From assembly GCA_030602715.1 (NCBI GenBank), contig JAUVZD010000014.1, positions 1-21,008 on the forward strand: a DNA stretch of 21,008 nucleotides. The letters are read 5' to 3'. This DNA comes from Candidatus Coatesiibacteriota bacterium (lineage in GTDB: Bacteria > RBG-13-66-14 > B26-G2 > JAUVZD01). Below the pieces are notes generated by a model, which was not told where the DNA came from, did not search any database, and was given only the letters and a program-made list of their open reading frames with translations. Shown here piece after piece: positions 1-7,334 of the stretch (position 1 is its first letter; the number at the start of each line of letters is the position of its first letter). Position numbers and translations under genes: made by a program.

Positions 1-14
1 AAATTAGGGATTTT

Positions 15-123
15 ATGGAAACTTTTTTCCAGAAATCCATTAAAAAAATGTATAGCCGTATGCTATACTAACGAGAAAAATGATGGAAACTTTTTTCCAG
101 AAATTCCGCCCTTTTTTCCAGAA
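15..123. repeat. Repeated short palindrome in the leftmost intergenic region
   Basis: The 16-nt palindrome TGGAAACTTTTTTCCA (6-bp arms, 4-nt centre) occurs at 16-31 and again at 84-99. Each copy sits inside a 22-nt identical unit (15-36 and 83-104). A third, half copy (CTTTTTTCCAGAA) lies at 111-123. No gene is visible from 1 to 336. The repeats may be operators for a gene outside the window or a dispersed intergenic repeat; the sequence alone does not decide. Confidence 0.6.
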
Positions 124-192
124 CTCGCGATAAAACTACACCAGTCCGGGGCTTTTTTTTATAAATATGTGAGAAATGAGGTAGAAAAAAAG

Positions 193-206
193 TTAGCTTT
201 GGCTAA
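193..206. promoter_or_regulatory. Candidate DtxR-family operator upstream of the regulator gene
   Basis: TTAGCTTTGGCTAA is a perfect 5-bp inverted repeat with a 4-nt centre, ten bases upstream of the -35 box of the regulator promoter. The same TTAG-N6-CTAA layout recurs before feoB at 1376-1389. The half-sites resemble the TTAG/CTAA halves of DtxR/IdeR boxes, though with different spacing. Binding by the encoded regulator is inferred. Confidence 0.5.
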
Positions 207-215
207 ATTTTCCCC

Positions 216-244
216 TTGACAGGGAACATTTCCGGTTGTATGTT
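216..244 (+). promoter_or_regulatory. Sigma70-type promoter of the feo operon
   Basis: The -35 box TTGACA (216-221) and -10 box TATGTT (239-244) are separated by exactly 17 bases. Transcription would begin near 251, giving a leader of about 85 nt before the regulator start. The palindrome TGCAA-N7-TTGCA (248-264) lies over the predicted start site and could be a second operator. Confidence 0.75.
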
Positions 245-336
245 TGTTGCAAGTAACAGTTGCAGGTGGTTGACCCAAATATGGTGAGTATGCTTTGGGA
301 TGTTAGTATCTTGAAGCATATTTGTGTAAAAGTGAT

Positions 337-1032
337 ATGGCAAACATAACCCACATTGACCAGATTACCCCCTCCCTGCAGGATTATCTTGAGGCTATCT
401 TGGAGTCGCTTGATGAGACAAGCGTTGCGACCATCTCGGATATCTCCAGGCGTCTGCAGATAGCGAAGCCCAGCGCCACCAGAGCGATAAAGAGACTCAA
501 TGAGATGGGGCTTGCCCGGCATGAGCACTACGGGAATATTGAACTGACCGAGACCGGGGATATGTTCGCTCGTCAGATACAGCACAGGCACAGATTGCTT
601 AAAACCTTCCTGGCGGATTTTCTCGGGCTTGCGGAAGCCATTGCCGAGCGAGACGCCTGTGCCATAGAACACAGCATAAGCAGTGAGACCATGGAGAGTC
701 TGGTGAAGTTCGTAGAGCAGAACAAAGACAAGCGCTCTATAAAGTTGGAAAGGGTTGATAAAACTCCGAGAAAGGGGGACGCTATTAAGATGGCTCAGGG
801 CGATAAGATGAAGTTGAGCGACCTTCCCGTAGGTGGAAAGGGTCGGGTGGTCTCTGTTGGGGCTAAGGATAGGCTTCGGAGACGTATTATGGATATGGGG
901 CTAGTTCCCGGTGTGGAGGTGGAGGTGGTCGGGGTGGCTCCTTTGGGGGACCCAATTGAGCTTGTGCTTAGGGGCTACAACCTCACCCTGCGTAAAGATG
1001 AAGCTGAAGTTGTTCTTGTTGAGGTGGTTTGA
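337..1032 (+). CDS. DtxR/MntR-family metal-dependent regulator with fused FeoA domain
   Basis: Predicted metalloregulator of 231 residues. Residues 1-60 form the winged-helix DNA-binding domain and 60-125 the metal-binding and dimerisation helices. A C-terminal FeoA (SH3-like) domain starts near residue 158. Likely metal ligands are D16 and E19 in the first helix, H85, and the C108-x-x-E111-H112 motif. The Cys there matches the iron-sensing DtxR type, where MntR has Glu, while D16 is MntR-like, so the site looks mixed. The protein probably senses Fe(II) and represses iron uptake. ATG 337 is chosen over the in-frame TTG at 322 because family homology starts just after it; neither has a strong ribosome site. 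It is first in the feo operon and its stop directly abuts feoA. Confidence 0.88.
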   Translation: MANITHIDQITPSLQDYLEAILESLDETSVATISDISRRLQIAKPSATRAIKRLNEMGLARHEHYGNIELTETGDMFARQIQHRHRLLKTFLADFLGLAEAIAERDACAIEHSISSETMESLVKFVEQNKDKRSIKLERVDKTPRKGDAIKMAQGDKMKLSDLPVGGKGRVVSVGAKDRLRRRIMDMGLVPGVEVEVVGVAPLGDPIELVLRGYNLTLRKDEAEVVLVEVV

Positions 1033-1320
1033 ATGAGAAGGGAGACAGCAATTCCCCTGGTAATGTTGAAGGAGGATGATACCGCTCAGGTGGTGGATAT
1101 AGATGCGGGTAGGGGTCTGCGCCGGCGCTTGCTGGCTATGGGCTTTACTTCGGGCAATATCCTGCGAGTGGTTCGGAAGGCGAATGGTGGTCCCATAGTG
1201 GTTTGTGTCAACGAGACCCGCATCGTCCTGGGACGGGGAATGGCAATGAAGATTCAGGTCGTTGTCGGTGATTATGACCTTCCCATCTGTGACTCGTGTG
1301 AGAAGAAGGATGTGTGTTGA
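1033..1320 (+). CDS. feoA: FeoA-family ferrous iron transport accessory protein with Cys tail
   Basis: Small cytosolic protein of 95 residues with the FeoA SH3-like fold, recognised by the RGLRRRLLAMGF segment and the following beta-rich part. FeoA proteins are thought to act on the GTPase part of FeoB. The start ATG follows the regulator stop without a gap, and GAGGTGG lies 5-6 bases upstream, so the two are probably translationally coupled. The last ten residues, CDSCEKKDVC, add three cysteines beyond the usual FeoA fold; they could bind metal or an iron-sulfur cluster, which is inference. It is the second FeoA domain in the operon, after the one fused to the regulator. Confidence 0.88.
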   Translation: MRRETAIPLVMLKEDDTAQVVDIDAGRGLRRRLLAMGFTSGNILRVVRKANGGPIVVCVNETRIVLGRGMAMKIQVVVGDYDLPICDSCEKKDVC

Positions 1321-1375
1321 TAGATATATCTGTTTTTTAGAGAGGGCTGAATTGGGAAAATTTTTCTACATAGTG

Positions 1376-1389
1376 TTAGCCCAGCCTAA
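1376..1389. promoter_or_regulatory. Candidate DtxR-family operator upstream of feoB
   Basis: TTAGCCCAGCCTAA, flanked by G and C so that the outer arms GTTAG/CTAAC pair perfectly, lies in the 87-nt gap between feoA and feoB, 18 bases before the feoB start. It shares the TTAG-N6-CTAA pattern and total length with 193-206. I saw no convincing promoter in this gap, so it may act as a roadblock or belong to an unrecognised internal promoter. Confidence 0.45.
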
Positions 1390-1407
1390 CTATTCCTGGA
1401 GAATCAG

Positions 1408-3429
1408 ATGAAGGACAAGATGACTGTAGCTTTGGCTGGTAATCCCAACAGCGGGAAGACTTCCATATTCAACAACCTCACCGGCGCCCGTCAGCATGTG
1501 GGTAACTGGCCGGGGGTTACTGTGGAGAAGAAAGAAGGGCGTTTTAATAAGGGGGGTTGCGAGGTCTCGGTGATAGACCTGCCGGGAACTTATTCATTGG
1601 GCGCTTATTCTCTGGATGAGGTGGTCGCTCGTGACTTCATCCTCTCCGGTGAAGCCGATGTGGTGGTAAACATCGTTGATGCCACCAACCTGGAACGCAA
1701 CCTCTACCTCACCACCCAGCTGATAGAGATGGGAGCCAATGTGGTGGTAGCCCTGAACATCTTTGACGAGGCGGAGAAGAAGTTTCACATAAATGTGGAA
1801 GCTCTCGGTGACCTTCTGGGTGTGCCGGTGATACCTACCGTCGCCCCGGAGAAGAAGGGGATAGAGGAGCTGGAGGAGGCGATATTTGAGGCGGCTAAGA
1901 CCAGCCCAGCGTGCAAGATTGAACTCTCATACGGCAGGGAGATACGCCCCCATCTTCAGCAATTGATTCAGATGATAGAGAAGATACCACAGTTAGAGAG
2001 GATGGGGAATCCTCGCTGGCTGGCGCTGAAGCTACTTGAGGAGGACGAACATATTCGCAAGCGGGTGGAGGAGACCAAGGGAACCGAGAAGCTCCTTGGG
2101 GAGGCGGATAAGGCGGTCGCCCACATCACCTCAATTATCGGCGACGATCCGGAAGTAGCCATCGCCGACCATCGCTACGGTTTCATATCCAGCCTTTTAA
2201 GGGAAGTGATGCATCTGCGCAGTCCGTCCAGAGCTCGGGTCTCGGTGAGCGACAAGATTGATAAAGTGTTGACCAATCGTTTCCTGGGACTGCCCATCTT
2301 CATCCTGGTCGCCTGGGGGATCTTTGAGGCGACCTTCCGACTGGCTGAGCCACTGGTGCACGGGATTGAGGTGGGAATGGAATATCTGGGCAATCTCTTC
2401 ACCACCTTGATGGCGAATGCCCCACAGTGGGCGACCAGCCTGGTGGTGGACGGTATAGTCGGCGGATTGGGGAATGTGTTGGTATTCCTCCCCAATATCT
2501 TTCTGCTCTTCTTAGCCATCTCCCTCCTTGAGGACAGCGGATATATGGCTCGGGTGGCATACATCATGGACCACCTGATGCACAAGTTGGGCTTGCATGG
2601 GCGCAGTTTCATTCCCATGCTCATCGGCTTCGGTTGTAATGTCCCCGCCATCATGGCAACCCGCACCCTGGACTCCCGCCGGGACCGGATGATCACCATA
2701 ATGGTCAACCCACTGATGTCCTGTTCCGCCCGACTACCGGTTTATGTCCTCTTTGTAGGAGCCTTCTTCACCAAGAATCAGGGCACGGTCATCCTATCCC
2801 TCTATCTTTTGGGGATATTTCTGGCGATAGTGCTGGCTAAGCTCTTTGGAAGCACTATCTTTAAGGGGGAGAGCTCCCATTTTGTGATGGAGCTACCCCC
2901 TTACCGTCTTCCGACCATCAAAGGGACTTTTGTGCATATGTGGGAGCGGGGCAAGCTCTTCCTGCGCCGTGCCGGCGGCATCATCTTCGCTGTAGTAGTG
3001 GTCATATGGTCCCTCTCCATTCTTCCTTACGGCGTGGAGTTCGGCGGGCAGGACAGTTTGGCTGGAAAGTTGGGCGGTGCTGTAGCCCCCATCTTTGCCC
3101 CCGCCGGTTTCAATGCCCCCGAAGCCAGCATCGCCCTCATATTCGGCTTCGTAGCCAAGGAGGTGGTGGTAGGCTCCCTGGGGGTGATGTATGGGGTAGG
3201 TGAGGAGGGGTTGGCGGGGGCACTCCAGCAGGATTTTACACCTCTTTCCGCATATGCTTTTCTGGTGATGATTCTAATCTACGTCCCCTGTATGGCTACA
3301 GTAGCGGTGATTCGGCGGGAGACCAACTCCTGGCCATGGACCTTCTTTGCGGTGGGCTATAGCATGGTATTGGGCTGGGTTGTAGCTACTCTGGTCTATC
3401 AAGGCGGGCTGTTGTTGGGATTCAGTTGA
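1408..3429 (+). CDS. feoB: FeoB ferrous iron transporter (GTPase-permease)
   Basis: Inner-membrane Fe(II) uptake protein of 673 residues, a usual length for the family. The N-terminal G domain shows G1 GNPNSGKT (11-18), [11 protein letters not shown] around the switch I threonine, G3 DLPG (57-60) and G4 NIFD (117-120). A helical linker follows to about residue 280, then a polytopic membrane region with the FeoB gate motifs [13 protein letters not shown] and [16 protein letters not shown] and later [16 protein letters not shown] lies six bases before the ATG. It follows feoA by 87 nt and is followed after ten bases by its small Cys-rich partner. No frameshift or missing G motif is seen. Confidence 0.97.
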   Translation: MKDKMTVALAGNPNSGKTSIFNNLTGARQHVGNWPGVTVEKKEGRFNKGGCEVSVIDLPGTYSLGAYSLDEVVARDFILSGEADVVVNIVDATNLERNLYLTTQLIEMGANVVVALNIFDEAEKKFHINVEALGDLLGVPVIPTVAPEKKGIEELEEAIFEAAKTSPACKIELSYGREIRPHLQQLIQMIEKIPQLERMGNPRWLALKLLEEDEHIRKRVEETKGTEKLLGEADKAVAHITSIIGDDPEVAIADHRYGFISSLLREVMHLRSPSRARVSVSDKIDKVLTNRFLGLPIFILVAWGIFEATFRLAEPLVHGIEVGMEYLGNLFTTLMANAPQWATSLVVDGIVGGLGNVLVFLPNIFLLFLAISLLEDSGYMARVAYIMDHLMHKLGLHGRSFIPMLIGFGCNVPAIMATRTLDSRRDRMITIMVNPLMSCSARLPVYVLFVGAFFTKNQGTVILSLYLLGIFLAIVLAKLFGSTIFKGESSHFVMELPPYRLPTIKGTFVHMWERGKLFLRRAGGIIFAVVVVIWSLSILPYGVEFGGQDSLAGKLGGAVAPIFAPAGFNAPEASIALIFGFVAKEVVVGSLGVMYGVGEEGLAGALQQDFTPLSAYAFLVMILIYVPCMATVAVIRRETNSWPWTFFAVGYSMVLGWVVATLVYQGGLLLGFS

Positions 3430-3439
3430 GGTGGGAGAG

Positions 3440-3616
3440 ATGTTGGAGATTATTCTCATCGGTGCCATCGGTATTGGGGCGGTGGTGTTTGTGGTGTTTC
3501 ATCTGCGCAAGCAGATGAGCTCGGATAATCACTGTGCGGGTTGTGGTTTTGCGGGTCGCTGTGAACAGAGGGAATGTTTGATAAAGACCGAGATAAGTGG
3601 CGATGATAAGGGATAA
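3440..3616 (+). CDS. FeoB-associated Cys-rich membrane protein
   Basis: Small protein of 58 residues. One membrane helix (residues 3-20) is followed by a basic segment and a cysteine cluster, HCAGCGFAGRCEQREC, then a polar tail. Size, layout and position directly after feoB match the FeoB-associated Cys-rich membrane protein family, whose role is not established but may resemble that of FeoC in the transporter complex. ATG 3440 is preferred over the in-frame GTG at 3431 because GAGGTGGGAG sits just upstream of it. Last gene of the feo operon. Confidence 0.8.
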   Translation: MLEIILIGAIGIGAVVFVVFHLRKQMSSDNHCAGCGFAGRCEQRECLIKTEISGDDKG

Positions 3617-3629
3617 AATCGTTTTTTTC

Positions 3630-3659
3630 TTGACACATTTCCGATTTTTATGATAAAAT
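3630..3659 (+). promoter_or_regulatory. Sigma70-type promoter of the lipoprotein gene
   Basis: TTGACA (3630-3635) and TAAAAT (3654-3659) are separated by 18 bases. The leader would be about 90 nt and contains the 12-nt inverted repeat GTTAAAGTTAAC at 3731-3742. A weak U-rich end for the feo transcript (a four-pair CGAT/ATCG stem then seven T) just precedes it. Confidence 0.6.
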
Positions 3660-3757
3660 AAATATTGTAAGATGTGTGAAAATGTGAAACTTTCTTCCAT
3701 CTTTTAATGATGGATTGAGCTTCTTGGAGGGTTAAAGTTAACATTCGGGAGGAAGAT

Positions 3758-4366
3758 ATGCGCAGCTTATCCATTTTAGCTTTCGTCATAGTGCTCCTTG
3801 CTCTGGTCTCCTGTTCTTCAGATGAGAAGGAGATTACCGAGTACTACCCACACGAGAATAACAGCTCCTGGACCTACAAGGTGACTTCCAATTGGAAAGA
3901 GGATGTATATTTTGTCCAATATAAGTTCAACGGCATTACCCAACATGAACAGGGGTTCCAGTTGCAAGTTTTAGAGCGTTGGATTGAGGAAGGTGGTATA
4001 TGGGTAATGCACGAAGAATATATCCTCGCTGACAATGAAAAAGTGGATGTCTATTTTTTACTTGATGACGAAAACCCCTATCACCGACTGGAATTCCCTC
4101 TGGAGGTCGGAAAGACCTGGCTGGCTTGGGATGATAGCGATGACGAGTTCTTTACCGTGGTCGCTGTTGAGGATGTGACAGTCCCCGCAGGAGCGTTTAA
4201 AGATTGCTTCAAAGTGTCCTACACTTCGGAGACGGACCCCGAATGGTTTGAATACTACTGGTATAGTGCGTCCGTGGGTTTGGTGAAGATCTATGCAGGA
4301 TATCCTGAAGGTCATCCTGATGTGGGGTACACCACCTATGAGCTTAACTCGTATAATATTTTTTAG
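3758..4366 (+). CDS. Predicted lipoprotein of unknown function
   Basis: A 202-residue protein with a lipoprotein signal peptide: a short basic start, a hydrophobic core and a lipobox LVSC with lipidated Cys19, followed by SSDEKE. The acidic residues after the Cys do not settle inner- or outer-membrane retention. The mature part is rich in aromatic residues and beta-prone, with no recognised domain. It contains VTVPAGAFKDCFKV, a pattern repeated in the DUF3108-like protein at 6565. GGGAGGAAG precedes the ATG. The gene has its own promoter and terminator, so it is a single transcription unit. Confidence 0.8.
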   Translation: MRSLSILAFVIVLLALVSCSSDEKEITEYYPHENNSSWTYKVTSNWKEDVYFVQYKFNGITQHEQGFQLQVLERWIEEGGIWVMHEEYILADNEKVDVYFLLDDENPYHRLEFPLEVGKTWLAWDDSDDEFFTVVAVEDVTVPAGAFKDCFKVSYTSETDPEWFEYYWYSASVGLVKIYAGYPEGHPDVGYTTYELNSYNIF

Positions 4367-4396
4367 TGACCGTCCCTGTGACTGGAATTGCAATTC

Positions 4397-4428
4397 ACCC
4401 TCGGCTGAAAGCCGGGGGTTTTCGTTTC
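4397..4428 (+). terminator. Intrinsic terminator after the lipoprotein gene
   Basis: A ten-pair stem (4397-4406 with 4410-4419, one G-T pair) closes a GAA loop and is followed by TTTTCGTTT. Confidence 0.85.
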
Positions 4429-4526
4429 TGTGTTTTACGGTTCATCTCGCTCACCTGGCGCTTATCTTGACCCCCATCGGGGAACCAGGTCTGGCTGGCG
4501 TGCCTTCTCTCTTTCGCATATTCCCC

Positions 4527-4556
4527 TTGACTTTGTCCACCCCTATTGAGTAAAAT
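4527..4556 (+). promoter_or_regulatory. Sigma70-type promoter of the envelope-sugar operon
   Basis: TTGACT (4527-4532) and TAAAAT (4551-4556) with an 18-base spacer. The predicted transcript starts about 30 nt before the glycosyltransferase gene. Nothing else was recognised between the terminator at 4428 and this promoter. Confidence 0.65.
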
Positions 4557-4591
4557 ACAAGTGATTCCAAAAGAAAACTTTTGGGGTGTAT

Positions 4592-5473
4592 ATGGATATA
4601 ATCGGCTTTACTATGGTGCGCAATGCCCGGCTTCTGGACTATCCCTTGGAGGAGTCCATCCGCTCTATGTTGCCCATCTGCACTGAGGTGGTGGTTAATG
4701 TCTGTGAGAGTGAGGATGATACCCTGCAGATAGTCCAATCCATTGGTGACCCCAAACTGGTGATAATGGAAAGCCCATGGGATGAGAACTTACGTGAGGG
4801 GGGTCGGATACTCTCTTGGGAGACCAACCGGGCTTTAACCGCCTGTGAGGGTGACTGGGGGCTATATTTACAGGCTGATGAGGTGCTGCACGAGGATGAT
4901 TTGGAAAAGATAGAGGATTCTGCAAATAAACATGTGAACAACCCCCACATAGAGGGTTTGCTCTTTGATTATATACATTTCTTCGGCGGATACGACTTCT
5001 ATCAGAAGTCCAGAGAATGGTATCGCCGTGAGGTGCGTGTGGTCCGATTGGGTATCGGGGTGCAGTCATTCGGTGACGCCCAAGGCTTCCGCCTGAACGG
5101 GCGCAAACTGCATGTAGCCTTGAGTGGTGGGCGCATCTTCCACTACGGTTGGGTGCGCCGTCCGCAGGTGATGGGCAGTAAGTATAGAGAGCTGGACCGG
5201 CTTTATCACGATGACCAGTGGCTCTCGGATACCCACCCACAAGATTATCAATATTTTGACTACGGGCGACCCGATAACCTGGCTCGCTTCACTGGCACCC
5301 ATCCCCGGGTGATGGAGAAGCGTATCGCAGAAGCACCACAGTGGCTCGGTCGGGGGGTTGCTCGCCACGAGCATGATCGGTTGTGGGTGCGGGCACTGAC
5401 CTGGCTGGAGGCAAATATTCTCCGCTTCCGCATAGGCGAATATCGCAACTATATCCTCCACCAGGAGGAGTAG
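4592..5473 (+). CDS. Family 2-like glycosyltransferase
   Basis: A cytosolic or membrane-associated GT-A fold glycosyltransferase of 293 residues. The N-terminus has the family opening GFTMVRNA followed by DYPLEESIRSMLP. The nucleotide-sugar metal motif is in LYLQADEVLHEDDL. Further signatures are EGLLFDYIHFFGGYDF, WYRREVRVVR, the DAQGFR segment and HYGWVRRPQVM. Donor and acceptor cannot be read from sequence; the heptosyltransferase and heptose genes downstream suggest work on lipopolysaccharide core or another surface glycan. ATG 4592 is chosen with GGGGTG three bases upstream; an in-frame GTG at 4586 is possible. The next gene begins two bases after its stop. Confidence 0.85.
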   Translation: MDIIGFTMVRNARLLDYPLEESIRSMLPICTEVVVNVCESEDDTLQIVQSIGDPKLVIMESPWDENLREGGRILSWETNRALTACEGDWGLYLQADEVLHEDDLEKIEDSANKHVNNPHIEGLLFDYIHFFGGYDFYQKSREWYRREVRVVRLGIGVQSFGDAQGFRLNGRKLHVALSGGRIFHYGWVRRPQVMGSKYRELDRLYHDDQWLSDTHPQDYQYFDYGRPDNLARFTGTHPRVMEKRIAEAPQWLGRGVARHEHDRLWVRALTWLEANILRFRIGEYRNYILHQEE

Positions 5474-5474
5474 T

Positions 5475-6476
5475 TTGCCCCCCACGCTAGCCGCACTGCG
5501 CCTGGACCGGCTGGGGGATGTGATAATGGCTCTTCCGGTCTGGCAGGCGTTGAAGGAGCATTATCCAAATTGTCGCACCGCTGCGGTAGTTAGCGATTAT
5601 ACTGCCCCTTTGCTCGTAGGGTTGGACTATATAGATGAGGTTTATACACTCAAGGAGATGGACTTCCAGGGGCTTGAGGGGGCTGGCAGGTGGCTTGCCG
5701 AACTGGACTGCCGGGCGGCGGTGGTGCTGGAGCCCTCCTTCAGGATAGGTCTGATACCGCTGTTTGCCGGCGTCCCGGTGAGGGTGGGTTGTGCCAACCG
5801 CCCGCAAGCTCTTCTAGCCAACCGATGGGTCTATCAGCGCAGGACGGCAAGCGGACTCCATGAAGTAGACCTCAATCTGGCTATGTTGCGTCCGCTGGGT
5901 GTTTACCGAAGAGGGCTTATCCCCCGCCTGCAAGTAAGCAAGGAGGAGGGGGCGCAAGCGTTAAGTAAGCTGAAAGAGTTGCTGGGTGGAAGAAAGAAAC
6001 CCTTTGTGGTGATTCATCCGGGAAGTGGCGGGTCGGCTATAGATTGGCCCAAGGAACACTTCAGCGAACTGGCGAGGAGAATCTCCGAGCGGGTAGCGGT
6101 GGTGGTGAGCGGTAGGGACTCGGACCCGGTGCAGGAAGTCTCCCGAAGAGCAGGGGTGGCGGCTTGGCCCCAGGGAAACTTGAGGGAGTTTATCGCCCTT
6201 CTGGCTTGTGCCGATGCTTTGGTGAGTATAGATACCGGCCCGATGCATATCGCCTCAGCTCTGGGCACACCCACGGTGAGCATCTTTTCCCCCCTGCGCA
6301 GTGTAAGCCCCCGTAGGTGGGCTCCCCGGGGCAATCTCTCTTTGGTGCTTAAGCCCGGCGGTGTGGAGTGCGAGAGGTGCCTACGGGATAGGTGCGAGAG
6401 GTATCCTTGCACGAAGGAGGTGTCGGTTGGAGAGGTGGTGGAAGCGGTGGGAAGCATTCTAGGTAAGAGCGGTTAA
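5475..6476 (+). CDS. Glycosyltransferase family 9, heptosyltransferase-like
   Basis: A 333-residue protein of the ADP-heptose:LPS heptosyltransferase family (GT-B fold). The N-terminal LRLDRLGDVIMALP is the acceptor-side glycine loop. HPGSGGSAIDWP (181-192) and DTGPMHIASALGTPTVSIF (253-271) are the donor-side motifs typical of WaaC/WaaF. A Cys-rich stretch CERCLRDRCERYPC (299-312) near the end is also seen in some members. It would add heptose to lipid A-KDO or core on the inner face of the inner membrane. The start is TTG, with GGAGGAG overlapping the end of the previous gene. Whether it is WaaC, WaaF or WaaQ cannot be decided here. Confidence 0.88.
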   Translation: MPPTLAALRLDRLGDVIMALPVWQALKEHYPNCRTAAVVSDYTAPLLVGLDYIDEVYTLKEMDFQGLEGAGRWLAELDCRAAVVLEPSFRIGLIPLFAGVPVRVGCANRPQALLANRWVYQRRTASGLHEVDLNLAMLRPLGVYRRGLIPRLQVSKEEGAQALSKLKELLGGRKKPFVVIHPGSGGSAIDWPKEHFSELARRISERVAVVVSGRDSDPVQEVSRRAGVAAWPQGNLREFIALLACADALVSIDTGPMHIASALGTPTVSIFSPLRSVSPRRWAPRGNLSLVLKPGGVECERCLRDRCERYPCTKEVSVGEVVEAVGSILGKSG

Positions 6477-6564
6477 TTGGAATGGGACGGAATTTTTCAT
6501 CCCACCTTTAAGTGAGAGAAAAGCGGTTGAGCATATATACAGTCGGTAATCTTGAGGAGGTTTT

Positions 6565-7302
6565 ATGAATAGAGTAATGAGAGTAAGTCCGGCAGTTGGA
6601 CTGGTTTTGGTCTTGTTTATCGTCGGTATGGCGGCTGCCGCCCCCTTCAATGTGGGCGAGCGGTTGGTTTTCACCATCTCCTGGACCAATGTGATAGAAG
6701 CCGGTGTGGCTGTTATGGAGGTGGTTGATACCATCACCTTCAACGGTCACGAATGCTATCACTTGGTCTCCACCACGGAGTCGGCTCCAGTCTTCTCCAG
6801 CTTCTTCTACGTAAAGGACCGCATAGATGTTTATTTTGATGTGGACACCTACGCCTCTTTGAAGTATGAGAAGCACCTGCGGGAAGGCGACTATCAGAGC
6901 GATGTGGTGGTCTATTATGACCCGGATAACAAGTTGGTAGCACGGGAGGAGAAGTTGATCCGCACCCTGGAGAATGCTATGGATGTTATGACCGCCTTCT
7001 ATTGGGTGCGCAGTCAGGACCTTACTGTTGGGAATACTTTTTACTTCAACCACTGCGACGGCAAGACCTCAAAGACCATAGATGTCAAGGTGCTCAAGAC
7101 CGAGACGGTAACTGTGCCTGCGGGAACTTTTGACTGCATCTGTGTGGAGCCCAACCTGGCGGAGACCGAAGGTATCTTCAAGCAGTCCGGGCGCATCTGG
7201 ATCTGGCTGACCAACGATTCCAGGCACATGCCGGTGCTGATGAAATCATCCATCGCCATAGGAGACATCAACGCTCGGCTTGCCAGCTATTCTTCGGAAT
7301 GA
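6565..7302 (+). CDS. DUF3108-like exported protein
   Basis: A 245-residue protein with a cleavable-looking signal sequence (about residues 1-26, ending AAA-APF) and a beta-rich mature part. The opening FNVGERLVFTISWTNVIEAG, the middle YDPDNKLVAREEKL and the VTVPAGTFDCICVEP stretch resemble DUF3108 proteins, whose function is unknown. GAGGAGG is well placed before the ATG. The 88-nt gap upstream holds a weak hairpin (TGGGA 6483-6487 with TCCCA 6500-6504), and I found no sure promoter there. It sits between sugar-transfer and heptose-synthesis genes, so an envelope role is likely but unproven. Confidence 0.75.
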   Translation: MNRVMRVSPAVGLVLVLFIVGMAAAAPFNVGERLVFTISWTNVIEAGVAVMEVVDTITFNGHECYHLVSTTESAPVFSSFFYVKDRIDVYFDVDTYASLKYEKHLREGDYQSDVVVYYDPDNKLVAREEKLIRTLENAMDVMTAFYWVRSQDLTVGNTFYFNHCDGKTSKTIDVKVLKTETVTVPAGTFDCICVEPNLAETEGIFKQSGRIWIWLTNDSRHMPVLMKSSIAIGDINARLASYSSE

Positions 7303-7334
7303 TGGATACTCTATACATATTTTAGGAGAACGCC

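Noticed and set aside
140-160. Terminator ending in a T8 run for a gene left of the window
   Set aside because: The GGGGCT before the T-run has no matching left arm within reach, so no hairpin can be supported.
193-672. Minus-strand open frame (159 codons) over the feo promoter and regulator start
   Set aside because: It crosses a consensus promoter, two palindromes and the 5' end of a clear regulator gene on the other strand.
2175-2708. Minus-strand open frame (177 codons) opposite feoB, and similar ones opposite kdsB, pyrG and the GT9 gene
   Set aside because: Low-complexity, Arg/Ser/Pro-rich translations with no ribosome site, fully inside well-identified genes.
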